Shown here: positions 38,457 through 48,592 of the stretch, piece by piece
Numbering within the stretch: position 1 is the stretch's first letter
Layout: the number at the start of each line of letters is the position of its first letter
Assembly: GCA_028336245.1 (NCBI GenBank)
Contig: JAOKTT010000002.1
Location: forward strand, 1 to 64,000
DNA length: 64,000 bases
Source: Polaribacter sp.
GTDB lineage: Bacteria > Bacteroidota > Bacteroidia > Flavobacteriales > Flavobacteriaceae
Direction: 5' to 3'
Notes under the pieces: generated by a model
The model's database searches: none
The model's input: the letters and a program-made list of their open reading frames with translations, nothing else
Told to the model about the DNA's origin: nothing
Program-made: the position numbers and the translations under genes

Positions 38457-39314
38457 ATGAGAAACTATATACTGACGGGATGTGTACTTTTAGGTAGCTT
38501 CCAAATGACGGCCCAAGATTTGTTAACTATTTTAGACAAAGAAACTCCAAAATCAGAAAATGTTGTAACTGCTACCTTTAAGGGGACAAGAATTGTAAAT
38601 GGGCATTCTATAAAAAACAGAAAAAGCAAAGAACTAGAATTTATTATTGCGCACCGTTTTGGTCGCGTAAACACTGGATTTGAAGAACTCTTTGGCTTGG
38701 ATCAAGCCAACATTCGTTTTGCATTTGAATATGGGGTAACGGACGATTTAACTGCAGGTTTGGGAAGAAGTAGTTTTGAAAAAACCTACGATGGTTATTT
38801 GAAATATGCGCTAATAAAACAAAAAAAAGGAGCAAATAATTTTCCTTTCGCAGTCTCACTTTTTGGAAGCGTTGCTGCGAAAAGTCAGAAGGCAGTTGTT
38901 GGAAGTGAACGAACGTTTGCAGAGAGTTTGTATTATGTAGGGCAAGTTTTAATAGCAAAAAAAGTGAATGCTTCCTTTTCAGTTCAAATAACTCCTACAT
39001 ATGTGCACCGAAATTTAACGGCTGTTGCTGCAGATCCCCATGATATTTTTGCTTTGGGTTTTGGAACGCGTCTTAAACTGAATAAAAGGGTTTCTTTGAA
39101 TGCAGAATACTATCAGCAGTTTGATAAGTTGGTGTCGATAGTAGCGAGAAACTCCTTAGCCTTTGGTGTGGACATAGAAACTGGTGGTCATGTATTTCAA
39201 ATTATTTTATCCAATGCAATTACTATGGTGGAGAAAAGTTTTATAACAGAAAGTACAGGGAACTTTTTTAATGGAGATATTCATCTAGGGTTTAATCTTT
39301 CCAGAACATTTTAG
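38457..39314 (+). CDS. DUF5777-like outer-membrane beta-barrel protein
   Basis: Alternating barrel strands; TATFKGTRIVNGHSIKNRKSKELEFIIAHRFGRVNTG; ends ...LGFNLSRTF. Confidence 0.8.
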   Translation: MRNYILTGCVLLGSFQMTAQDLLTILDKETPKSENVVTATFKGTRIVNGHSIKNRKSKELEFIIAHRFGRVNTGFEELFGLDQANIRFAFEYGVTDDLTAGLGRSSFEKTYDGYLKYALIKQKKGANNFPFAVSLFGSVAAKSQKAVVGSERTFAESLYYVGQVLIAKKVNASFSVQITPTYVHRNLTAVAADPHDIFALGFGTRLKLNKRVSLNAEYYQQFDKLVSIVARNSLAFGVDIETGGHVFQIILSNAITMVEKSFITESTGNFFNGDIHLGFNLSRTF

Positions 39315-39363
39315 TACGCTGTTTTTTTACTTTGCCAATTAAGTTATTTATAAGCGAATTTAT

Positions 39364-39588
39364 TTATTCGATAATTGCGTAGTCAATTTTTAGTTTTCGC
39401 AAAGCTCTTAGTGCTGTTCCAGTGTTCTTATCTTCCACTTCAACAGTTACAGAATCTCCTTCTAAGAGAATTGCTGTCAATTCATTTGATAAAGAGGAGC
39501 TAATGGACATAGCAATTTCTTCAATACATTTAGCAATTGCTCTTCTATCTGGTCGTAGCGCATCACAGGACAATAAGTTTATTTTCAT
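39364..39588 (-). CDS. small conserved hypothetical protein
   Basis: 74-aa ORF MKINLLSCDALRPDRRAIAKCIEEI... with coding-like composition; family not recognised. Confidence 0.5.
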   Translation of the reverse strand: MKINLLSCDALRPDRRAIAKCIEEIAMSISSSLSNELTAILLEGDSVTVEVEDKNTGTALRALRKLKIDYAIIE

Positions 39589-39794
39589 GGTCTTCTTATT
39601 TTATATGCAATATACGAGCGTTGTCTTGGATCTGTAGTATAATTATCTAATTAATATCGTATAATTGAAAAATTTCAAGTTGAAGAAAGTGTACTTTAGT
39701 TCAGAAGAGGTTTGTTATAGGTAGAAATATGCACCTAAGATGGTGTATTAGCCGATCATTTTAAAAAAAATATTTGAAATTTTATTAGGAGTTA

Positions 39795-40574
39795 TTATTT
39801 GAAAAATTCTTTGGAATTTTCCCAATGCACATCCATCTCCGTCAAGGACATGTCTGAAATATTTTTGCCTTCTTTCTTCGCAGCTTTTTCTAAATACTGA
39901 AATCTATTTATAAATTTCTTATTTGTTTTTTCTAAAGCATTTTCAGGGTTTACACCAATAAAACGCGCATAGTTGATCATTGAAAAGAAGACATCACCAA
40001 ATTCTTTCTCTGTATTTTCTTTATTTCCAGCTTTTATCTCTTCGTTTAGTTCCGTGAGTTCTTCTTGTACTTTTTCCCAGACCTGCGCGGGTTCTTCCCA
40101 ATCGAAACCTATACCGGCAACTTTTTCTTGAATTCTAGAAGCTTTTACAACGGCGGGTAAGCTTTTAGGTACACCTTCTAAAACAGATTCCTTCCCTTCT
40201 TTTAATTTTAATTGTTCCCAATTTCGTTTTACATCTTCTACATTCTCAACCTTGACATCTCCATAAATATGAGGATGTCTGCTTATTAATTTATCAGAAA
40301 TTGAGTTTGCTACATCCCCAATATCAAAAGCTTTTTTTTCACTTCCAATCTTGGCATAAAAAACGATATGTAATAAAACATCGCCTAGTTCTTTTTTTAT
40401 TTCAGGCAAATCATTGTCCAGAATAGCATCTGCGAGCTCGTAGGTTTCTTCAATAGTAAGATGTCGTAAGCTTTCCAAGGTCTGTTTTTTATCCCAAGGA
40501 CATTCTGCACGCAGCGTATCCATGATGTCTAACAAGCGATTAAAGGCGGCAAGCTGTTCTTTTCTAGAGTTCAT
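39795..40574 (-). CDS. mazG: nucleoside triphosphate pyrophosphohydrolase MazG
   Basis: LLDIMDTLRAECPWDKKQTLESLRHLTIEETYELADAI; EFGDVFFSMINYAR. Start placed at the internal Met (MNSRKEQ). Confidence 0.94.
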   Translation of the reverse strand: MNSRKEQLAAFNRLLDIMDTLRAECPWDKKQTLESLRHLTIEETYELADAILDNDLPEIKKELGDVLLHIVFYAKIGSEKKAFDIGDVANSISDKLISRHPHIYGDVKVENVEDVKRNWEQLKLKEGKESVLEGVPKSLPAVVKASRIQEKVAGIGFDWEEPAQVWEKVQEELTELNEEIKAGNKENTEKEFGDVFFSMINYARFIGVNPENALEKTNKKFINRFQYLEKAAKKEGKNISDMSLTEMDVHWENSKEFFK

Positions 40575-40626
40575 TTTAATTTTAAATATTTTCAATAACA
40601 GTGTCCGATAGGAGTGCATTAAAAGA

Positions 40627-40648
40627 AGTGCTTCTTCTGTGAAGCACT
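40627..40648 (-). terminator. candidate terminator hairpin
   Basis: agtgcttc-ttctgt-gaagcact followed on minus strand by a short T-run. Confidence 0.5.
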
Positions 40649-40677
40649 ATTTGTAACTTTTAGCGGAATCCTTTAAA

Positions 40678-41100
40678 TTACTCGCTTTTTTCAGGGGCTA
40701 CTTTTGGTATTTCAATTTTAGAAAAATCCATTCCAGCCTTAACAAGTAAGTTAAACCATTGTATTACTTTCTTAATATTAGAGGTATAGACTCTTTCTGA
40801 ATCATAGTCTGGTAAAACTTCTGCAAAAAATGCGGTTAACTTTCCTTCGCTTTCTTTGTGAGAAATTGCTTCTGCTCCTGCTGTTTTTTCAAACATAGTT
40901 TTTAGTACCTGTAACAAAGGAATGTCTTCTTCATAGGTATAAATAGCAATATTTTCTAATAAACTTACATTTTGGGAGGTACTAATTGCAATTTTTTTAG
41001 CATCTGTTAAGCCTGTTACAATAATGGCGCTTTTAGATTGTGAGATTACTTGAAACAGTCCTGGTTTGCCACTAACGGCTATAATTTTATTAAATTCCAT
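40678..41100 (-). CDS. DUF5606 family protein
   Basis: MEFNKIIAVSGKPGLFQVISQSKSAIIVTGLTDAKKIAIS; located between def and mazG. Confidence 0.8.
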   Translation of the reverse strand: MEFNKIIAVSGKPGLFQVISQSKSAIIVTGLTDAKKIAISTSQNVSLLENIAIYTYEEDIPLLQVLKTMFEKTAGAEAISHKESEGKLTAFFAEVLPDYDSERVYTSNIKKVIQWFNLLVKAGMDFSKIEIPKVAPEKSE

Positions 41101-41127
41101 ATCTTTTATATTATTTGTGTCTTTAGA

Positions 41128-41718
41128 CTATTTGCCTTTTTTTAAATTTGGAAAACGCATTCTGTAGTCTGCTATAATTTTTCCTTTAGAAATATTTTCT
41201 AACTTCTTTTTTATGATTCTTTTTTTCAGTGTTGAAAGTTTATCTGTAAATAAAATTCCTTCAATATGATCGTATTCATGCTGAAAAACTCGTGCTGCCA
41301 AGCCTTCTAATCTTTCTGTATGTTTCTTGAAATTTTCGTCCTGATATTCAATTTTTATTATTGGTTGTCGATATACGTCTTCTCGGACCTCAGGAATGGA
41401 TAAGCACCCTTCATTAAATACCCATTCTTCACCTTCTTCCTCTATAATCTGCGCATTTATAAAAACTTTATTAAAAGTTTTTAAAACGGCTCTGTCTTTT
41501 TCAGAAAGTTCTTCATCCTCTGCAAAAGGAGAGGCATCAATTAAAAACAAACGAATTGATTTTCCAATTTGGGGAGCTGCCAAGCCAACGCCCGAGGCAT
41601 TATACATCGTCTCTTTCATATTGGTAATCAATTTTTCTAAGTCTGGATAATCTTCAGAAATGTCTAAAGAAACTTTTCTTAAAACAGGATCTCCGTAGGC
41701 AACAATTGGTAAAATCAT
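41128..41718 (-). CDS. def: peptide deformylase
   Basis: GVGLAAPQIG, EGCLSIPEV, QHEYDHIEGILF. Confidence 0.97.
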   Translation of the reverse strand: MILPIVAYGDPVLRKVSLDISEDYPDLEKLITNMKETMYNASGVGLAAPQIGKSIRLFLIDASPFAEDEELSEKDRAVLKTFNKVFINAQIIEEEGEEWVFNEGCLSIPEVREDVYRQPIIKIEYQDENFKKHTERLEGLAARVFQHEYDHIEGILFTDKLSTLKKRIIKKKLENISKGKIIADYRMRFPNLKKGK

Positions 41719-41815
41719 TTATTTTTTATTTAAAAAACGTTTGCAAAAGTACGATTTACAATTACGAATTGCGAATTTTTGAATTGTGAATTTAACAGGA
41801 ATCGAATAGTTTTCG

Positions 41816-42229
41816 CTAATGCTGATTATAAAGATAAGATTGTAAAATGATAGTAGCACTAATTTCGTCTACCATGGCTTTATTTCTTCGTTGTTTTTTT
41901 TTCATGCCACCGTCAATCATTGTTTGAAAAGCCATTTTAGAAGTAAAGCGCTCATCAACTCTTTTCATTGGGATTTGTGGTAATAATTTTTCTAATTTTT
42001 GTATAAATGGAAGAATAAGTACTTCACTTTCGCTATTCGAATTATCCATTTGTTTCGGATGCCCAATTAAAATTAGTTCTACTTTTTCCGTATTGTTATA
42101 CTCCTTTAAAAAAGACAATAGTTCAACAGTATTTACTGTTGTTAGGCCTGACGCAATGATTTGTAGTTCATCTGTAATTGCGATTCCTGTTCTCTTTTCT
42201 CCAAAATCTATTGCTAAAATTCTACCCAT
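41816..42229 (-). CDS. ruvX: Holliday junction resolvase RuvX (YqgF)
   Basis: MGRILAIDFGEKRTGIAITDE; VDERFTSKMA; KAMVDEISATIILQSYL. Confidence 0.93.
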   Translation of the reverse strand: MGRILAIDFGEKRTGIAITDELQIIASGLTTVNTVELLSFLKEYNNTEKVELILIGHPKQMDNSNSESEVLILPFIQKLEKLLPQIPMKRVDERFTSKMAFQTMIDGGMKKKQRRNKAMVDEISATIILQSYLYNQH

Positions 42230-42347
42230 ATACAATTGTTTTGGCAAAAATACGTTTTTTAAACAAAGCAGAAATATCTGTTTAAAAAAAGTATCTTCGC
42301 GTACTGTTTTTAGAGATAAATTTATATTTGCGGAAAGTATTTAATAT

Positions 42348-43163
42348 ATGAAAGAAATTAGAGAAACTATAGAGTTAGCATGGAACAACCGTGCTTTATT
42401 AAAGGAGCAAAATACTATCGATACCATTCGAAAGGTAGTTGACTTGTTAGATAAAGGGACTTTAAGGGTTGCGGAGCCAACTGCCAAAGGTTGGCAGGTT
42501 AATGAGTGGGTAAAAAAGGCAGTAGTCTTATATTTCCCGATTCAGAAAATGGAAACTTTAGAAGCGGGTATTTTCGAATATCATGATAAAATTCCGCTAA
42601 AAAGAAACTTTGCTGAAAGAGGTATTAGAGTGGTGCCAAATGCAGTTGCAAGGCACGGCGCTTATATTGCTCCTGGAACTATTCTGATGCCTAGTTATGT
42701 GAATATTGGTGCGTACGTAGACGAAGGAACAATGGTGGATACTTGGGCTACAGTTGGCTCTTGTGCACAAATTGGTAAAAATGTACACCTTTCGGGTGGC
42801 GTTGGTATTGGGGGAGTTTTAGAGCCATTGCAAGCGGCTCCTGTGATTATAGAAGATGGAGCTTTTATAGGTTCTAGATGCATTGTTGTGGAAGGAGTGA
42901 GAGTAGAGAAAGAGGCTGTTTTAGGAGCAAATGTGGTGTTGACCATGAGTACTAAAATAATAGATGTTACTGGCCCTGTACCAATTGAAACAAAAGGAGT
43001 AGTGCCCGCAAGATCTGTTGTTATTCCTGGAAGTTATACGAAGAAATTTGCTGCGGGAGCATTTAATGTACCTTGTGCACTAATTATAGGAAAAAGAAAA
43101 GAAAGTACCAATAAAAAAACATCTTTAAACGATGCTTTGCGAGAATATGATGTAGCCGTTTAA
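42348..43163 (+). CDS. dapD: 2,3,4,5-tetrahydropyridine-2,6-dicarboxylate N-succinyltransferase
   Basis: Hexapeptide repeats; GTMVDTWATVGSCAQIGKNVHLSGGVGIGGVLEPLQA. Confidence 0.97.
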   Translation: MKEIRETIELAWNNRALLKEQNTIDTIRKVVDLLDKGTLRVAEPTAKGWQVNEWVKKAVVLYFPIQKMETLEAGIFEYHDKIPLKRNFAERGIRVVPNAVARHGAYIAPGTILMPSYVNIGAYVDEGTMVDTWATVGSCAQIGKNVHLSGGVGIGGVLEPLQAAPVIIEDGAFIGSRCIVVEGVRVEKEAVLGANVVLTMSTKIIDVTGPVPIETKGVVPARSVVIPGSYTKKFAAGAFNVPCALIIGKRKESTNKKTSLNDALREYDVAV

Positions 43164-43180
43164 AGTTTTTAAAAAAAAAC

Positions 43181-43936
43181 ATGACAAAGATTACTGCAAT
43201 TATTCCTACTTTAAATGAAGAGATTCATATAGCAGATGCTATCGCATCAGTAAGTTTTGCTGATGAAATTATTGTGATAGATTCTTTTAGTACTGATAAA
43301 ACGTTAGAAATAGCTGAGAAGTTAAATGTAAAAATCATCAAACGAAAGTTTGATGATTTTTCATCTCAGAAAAACTTTGCAATTGATCAAGCAAAGCATG
43401 CATGGATTTATATTTTAGATGCTGATGAAAGGGTTACGAAAGAAGTTAAAGAGGAAATAGTTTCTGCGATAAAAGATCCAAAAGACTTTGTTGGTTTTTA
43501 CATAAGAAGAACTTTTTATTTTGCCGGAGAGAAAATAAATTATGGAGGTTGTCAAAGAGACAAAGTAATTCGTTTATTTTTAAAAGAGCGTTCAACTTAT
43601 AAAGGGGTTGTTCACGAAAGAATTGTTACGAATGGAAAATTAGGTTTTTTTAAAAATAAAATAGACCATTTTTCATATAAAAGTTACAATCATTATGTAT
43701 CTAAAATGAACCATTATGGAGCTTTAAGAAGTCAGCAATTTTTTGAGGAAGGAAGAAAAGTAAATTTTTTCCATATTTTAATTAAACCATGCGCCAGATT
43801 CTTTATACATTATGTAATAAGACTTGGCTTTTTGGATGGGTTTGCAGGTCTAATTTTTGCAAAAATACAAGCATATAGCGTTTTAGTGAAGTATGTTAAA
43901 CTTTGGTTACTCAAAAAAGGAATAAAAGAGCACTAG
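43181..43936 (+). CDS. family 2 glycosyltransferase (WaaE/KdtX-like)
   Basis: ITAIIPTLNEEIHIADAIASVSFADEIIVIDSFSTDKT; ILDADERVTKEVKEEI. Confidence 0.92.
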   Translation: MTKITAIIPTLNEEIHIADAIASVSFADEIIVIDSFSTDKTLEIAEKLNVKIIKRKFDDFSSQKNFAIDQAKHAWIYILDADERVTKEVKEEIVSAIKDPKDFVGFYIRRTFYFAGEKINYGGCQRDKVIRLFLKERSTYKGVVHERIVTNGKLGFFKNKIDHFSYKSYNHYVSKMNHYGALRSQQFFEEGRKVNFFHILIKPCARFFIHYVIRLGFLDGFAGLIFAKIQAYSVLVKYVKLWLLKKGIKEH

Positions 43937-44679
43937 TTACTTTTGTAAAATAGATAATTTCGAATACATCTGTTTAGTTTAAAGGTGAAAAATGTAGTAA
44001 TTTGCCAAAAAGGACGAACAAATTCTCTAATTACTTTTTTCCAACCAATCATGTTGTTTTGTTGAATAGTGCTTCCTCCAACATTTTCATCATTGCTACT
44101 AACATATTTTTTTATTGTAGTAAAAACTTTTACTTTATGTTTATATACATCTTGTTTTAATACATCAATAGGAGCGCAGTAGGTTGTTAAATTATGGGAA
44201 AGTGTCTTTGCTGCTTTTCTTCCAATAATTTGACCTGTAGTTTGCAAAGATGGAATTATAAATTTGGTAGTTAAATTATTGGAGGAGAGTTTTAAAAAAC
44301 CTTTTCTGCCAGAAATATCTAAAAAATCATTTTCAGTTATTATGAGTAAAAGTTTTTCTAAATCAGGGAAAAAGTCCTTAGTTAAAAGAGCATCATCTTC
44401 CAAAACAATAGCGTAATTTTCTTTTTGTTTTGTTATTATTTTCCATAAATCAAAATAAGTTTTTGTTAAACCAATTTCTCCATCATTTAAATTAGGATAA
44501 TGTGTGAAGATGTTGAATTGACTTTTTGCATTCTTTAAAAAACCTTGTGGCAACTCTTTTCCATAAACAGCAGGCATTCTCGTTAGTGGAATATTCAGTT
44601 CTTTAAATTGAGCTTCCATAAAATCGCGCCTCTTAGTGCTTTTATCTAAATTGATATAATATACTTTGTAGGACTTCAT
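43933..44679 (-). CDS. family 25 glycosyltransferase
   Basis: MKSYKVYYINLDKSTKRRDFMEAQFKEL; YAIVLEDDALLTKDFFPDL. Start placed at MKSYK. Confidence 0.88.
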   Translation of the reverse strand: MKSYKVYYINLDKSTKRRDFMEAQFKELNIPLTRMPAVYGKELPQGFLKNAKSQFNIFTHYPNLNDGEIGLTKTYFDLWKIITKQKENYAIVLEDDALLTKDFFPDLEKLLLIITENDFLDISGRKGFLKLSSNNLTTKFIIPSLQTTGQIIGRKAAKTLSHNLTTYCAPIDVLKQDVYKHKVKVFTTIKKYVSSNDENVGGSTIQQNNMIGWKKVIREFVRPFWQITTFFTFKLNRCIRNYLFYKSN

Positions 44680-45479
44680 AATTTTATCCAATTTTCGCAA
44701 GCAACATCATTTTTTTTATGTGTAAACCATTTTTCCGGTGCAATAATAGTCTTGTTTTTATTTTGATTTAACCAAGCTCCCCACCAAGAAAAACTACTAT
44801 TTGCTGTAATATTATGTTCGCATAAACTCATTAATAATAAATCTTCTTGAGGTGTAGATTTATGATCTATGTATATGGATTTTTCAATTTTAAGATTATT
44901 TTTTGTCCAAGAAATATCGTCAGAAAAAATGAAAAATTGTGTTTCTTTAAACCTTTCATTCATTAAGTTAACAGCGCGCTGATAATAATTTAAATCACAA
45001 GTACCATGAATACTATTTGCTTTTTTATCAGAAATGTAATCTCCTCTCCTAATATGTAAAGAGCAAGAATTTTGATGTTTTTTTATTTCTTTTGAATACA
45101 AAACTGTTGATTCAGAAAGTTCTTTTTTTACAATAAATTGCTCTAATAAAACAGGTCTAATTTCTGAAAAATATTTTTCAGTTTGAAAATATCCTTTGAC
45201 ATAGTTATTTCGAGGTAAGTTTAAAAATTTCTTATTGAACAATAAACTTTTTTCTTTGGTATTTCTTCTTAATCCTAATTTTGACAAGAAATTAGAAAGT
45301 TGGCTGGAAGTGTTAATATCAATTTTATATTTATCTAACTGATAACCACCATGAAGCTTATATTTCTTGAATTTGGAAATGTCAATCTCAATAGAATAGC
45401 CTTTTTGTTGCAAAGCTTTGGCATATGCATATTGAAACATTTGATTTCCAAGTCCACCAACAATTCTAACAATAATCAT
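44676..45479 (-). CDS. alpha-1,2-fucosyltransferase (GT11)
   Basis: GGLGNQMFQYAYAKAL; HIRRGDYISD; ANSSFSWWGAWLNQ. Confidence 0.93.
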   Translation of the reverse strand: MIIVRIVGGLGNQMFQYAYAKALQQKGYSIEIDISKFKKYKLHGGYQLDKYKIDINTSSQLSNFLSKLGLRRNTKEKSLLFNKKFLNLPRNNYVKGYFQTEKYFSEIRPVLLEQFIVKKELSESTVLYSKEIKKHQNSCSLHIRRGDYISDKKANSIHGTCDLNYYQRAVNLMNERFKETQFFIFSDDISWTKNNLKIEKSIYIDHKSTPQEDLLLMSLCEHNITANSSFSWWGAWLNQNKNKTIIAPEKWFTHKKNDVACENWIKL

Positions 45480-45719
45480 TAAATATTAATTTGATTCGTA
45501 TATGTTTAACAAAAGTACAAATGTTATCACTACTTTTCTTCTTTTGTACTGTAGTAAATAATAAATTTTTCTCTTAGCAGTGCACTTAAATAGTAAGTAT
45601 TCAGCATTAATATTTCAAGATATTTTAGATTAAAATATAAAGGAGCACCTTATTTGGCTATCAGAATTATGTTTTAATAGACTTACATTTTTTAAAATGT
45701 GGTTTAATTTTTAAATTAT

Positions 45720-46577
45720 CTAACAAGGGTTTTTAAAAATAAGCAGACTTCTACATAATGAAAATTCACAGTATAAATAGATTACAGAAACGAAAATTGA
45801 GAAGGGTTGAGGTAAGTTTAAATGTTTCGCAATTACTGGATAATAGGTTTTAAATTTTTCAAGATCTACGCCTTCGCTTCTAAAAGCAAAACTATCAAAG
45901 AAGTATAAAACTGGATTTAGAGTAAACTGATTAATCGCGATGTTTTTAGAGAAAAAAGCTTCACTCCACCGCAAAGGATAGTGTGTAATGCTTTTGTAAA
46001 CGCCAAAAGAAAGAATGAGCACAGTAAAAATAAAGAACATTGTTTTCGTTTTTTTAGTTATTTTGTGCTGTGCTTTTGAGAAAATATTAAAAACAAAATT
46101 GGTGTATTTATAAATAACGAAAGATAAAATTAGCAATCCGATAAGACCTTTGTAAACTGGATAACTTTCAATTAAAACTTGAAGTGATATTTTGAAATTG
46201 CTTAAAAAACGTAAGGAAGAAGCATCTAATCGAATCGATAAATACTCATAATATCCAAAGTCAAAAATGTAAAATAAAGTAATAATGAGATAGGATAGCG
46301 TTACGTAAATAGCGGCTATGTTTTTGTGAATTTTATTTTCAAAAAAACGATAGTTTAGGATTAAAACGAATATGGCAAGTGGGAAAAAAGTAAGGGCTGC
46401 TAGTTTTAAGTCAAAACGGACACCAAGCAGAATGGCTTTTTGTATTTCTGCAGCAACACTATTTTCTAATTGTGCAAAGAATAAATAGAAGAGAGCTCTG
46501 AAAAAAGTGATATAAATAAACAGGAAGAAAACATTTGTGAAGATGTACTTTATGTAATTTGGTATTTTTTTTAACAT
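45720..46577 (-). pseudogene. N-terminal membrane half of an LTA-synthase-like sulfatase; catalytic domain absent
   Basis: Colinear with residues ~1-250 of the 48593-50596 product (MLKKIPNYIKYIF..., ITHYPLRWSEAFFSKN, YPVIAKHLNLP), then diverges to PFSIFVSVIYLYCEFSLCRSLLIFKNPC*. Confidence 0.75.
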
Positions 46578-46790
46578 GTATTTAATATAAAAAACAAAGG
46601 TACTATTTATAGAAATACTTTAAATACACAATTTTAAAACAATATATATCTTCTTAAGTTTTTGATTGGCTCTCAAAATACCTGTGTTACAAATTGCAAT
46701 AAATATTTGAGAGCTGAAGAAACACTTTGGTTGTCTATTCTAAATGTTAGTATGCTCAAAAAATCATTTCAATAATTTCGTGAGCCAATT

Positions 46791-46820
46791 TTGGATTCTG
46801 TTGATTATGTAGTAAATTTG
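46791..46820 (+). promoter_or_regulatory. promoter of the cca-like gene
   Basis: TTG 46791-46793, 19-nt spacer, TAAATTTG 46813-46820. Confidence 0.55.
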
Positions 46821-46902
46821 CAACAGATTAAAGTGAATATAAAACCATCAACTATTTTAAAAATTGAAGGTAACAATATCCAATTTTTAAGAAGTTAAAT
46901 TC

Positions 46903-48324
46903 ATGGAAAAACAATTTTTTACAGCTGCTATTTCATCAGAAATTTTTAAAATTATTTCTGAAGCATCAAAACAGTTGCAGTTGGAAAGCTATGTAATAGG
47001 TGGCTTTGTAAGAGATTTCTTTTTAAAAAGAGGGACTGCGAAAGATATTGATATTGTTGCCATTGGAAGTGGAATCGCACTTGCGGAAAAAGTAGCTTCT
47101 TTATTGCCAAACAAACCTAAAGTGCAAATTTTTAAAACCTATGGAACTGCAATGCTGCGTTACAAAGACGTTGAGATTGAGTTTGTAGGTGCCAGGAAAG
47201 AATCATATTCGGAGGAAAGTAGAAACCCTTTAATTTTTGAAGGTACCTTGCAAGAGGACCAAAACAGAAGAGATTTTACCATAAACGCTTTGGCTCTGAG
47301 TTTAAATGAAGCCAATTTTGGTGCCTTGTTAGATCCATTCAATGGAATGGAAGATTTAGAAAATGGCATAATTAAAACACCTTTAGATCCAGATATTACG
47401 TATTCTGATGATCCTTTAAGAATGATGCGTGCAATACGATTTGCAACGCAGCTAAACTTTACGATTGAGAGGGCATCATTAGCAGCGATTGCTAAGAATT
47501 CACAGCGTCTGGAGATTATTACAAGAGAACGCATTGTAGATGAACTAAATAAGATTGTGGGGGCCGCCAAGCCATCCATTGGTTTCTTATTATTGGAACA
47601 AACGAATTTGCTTTCTCAGTTACTTTCAGAGTTAATTGATTTAAAAGGAGTAGAGGAGGTTGAGGGGCAAAAACACAAGGACAATTTTTATCATACGTTA
47701 GAGGTTGTGGATAATATTTCTAAAAATACATCTGATATTTGGTTGCGTTGGGCAGCGCTGCTGCATGATATTGGAAAAGCGCCCACTAAAAGATTTAGTA
47801 AAAAAGTTGGCTGGACTTTCCACTCACACGAATTTGTGGGCGCAAAAATGGTTTATAATTTATTTAAAAGATTGAGAATGCCATTGAATAACAAAATGAA
47901 ATTTGTTCAAAAAATGGTGTTGCTAAGTTCACGCCCCATCGTTTTAGCGACGGATGTAACAGATGCTGCTGTACGGCGTTTGGTGTTTGATGCTGGTGAT
48001 GATATTAATTCTCTAATGACACTTTGTGAGGCAGATATTACGACAAAAAATTTAAAGAAATTTAAGCGATATCATCAAAATTTTGAGTTAGTAAGAATTA
48101 AAATTAAAGAAGTAGAAGAGAGAGATCAAGTTCGTAATTTTCAATCTCCAATTACTGGCGAAGAAATTATGAAAGCTTTTAACTTAAAACCTTGTAGAGA
48201 AATTGGGCAAATAAAAGAAGCGATTAAAGAAGCTATTTTAGATGGACAAATACTTAATGAGAAGGAAGCTTCTTATGATTTTATGATTGAAAAAGGTTTA
48301 GAATTAGGACTTAAGTATAATTAA
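46903..48324 (+). CDS. cca: CCA tRNA nucleotidyltransferase with HD domain
   Basis: YVIGGFVRDFFLKRGTAKDIDIVAIG; RRDFTINALAL; LLHDIGKAPTKRF. Confidence 0.94.
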   Translation: MEKQFFTAAISSEIFKIISEASKQLQLESYVIGGFVRDFFLKRGTAKDIDIVAIGSGIALAEKVASLLPNKPKVQIFKTYGTAMLRYKDVEIEFVGARKESYSEESRNPLIFEGTLQEDQNRRDFTINALALSLNEANFGALLDPFNGMEDLENGIIKTPLDPDITYSDDPLRMMRAIRFATQLNFTIERASLAAIAKNSQRLEIITRERIVDELNKIVGAAKPSIGFLLLEQTNLLSQLLSELIDLKGVEEVEGQKHKDNFYHTLEVVDNISKNTSDIWLRWAALLHDIGKAPTKRFSKKVGWTFHSHEFVGAKMVYNLFKRLRMPLNNKMKFVQKMVLLSSRPIVLATDVTDAAVRRLVFDAGDDINSLMTLCEADITTKNLKKFKRYHQNFELVRIKIKEVEERDQVRNFQSPITGEEIMKAFNLKPCREIGQIKEAIKEAILDGQILNEKEASYDFMIEKGLELGLKYN

Positions 48325-48592
48325 TTTTTTTTTAAAAAACCAAGAATGTGAAAATAAGTTTAGTAGGTCTTAAAAAAAAACATAAGTTATTTTTTTGCCA
48401 TTCTTCAAAAGACATATAATCAAAAACGTTAGAAAATGTTAAGTTTTCATGAGCTGGTTTCATTCCAAAATACTATGTTTCTTTTCTAGTTAGATTTATA
48501 ATTGTAAAATTATTATTTATAATAATTTACTACATATTTTTCATAAGTTTCGTACTCACTAAAACCATTTTTTTCTAAGAATTTAAATCGAT

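Noticed and set aside
47160-47579. 139-aa minus-strand ORF in cca
   Set aside because: Antisense shadow of a conserved gene.
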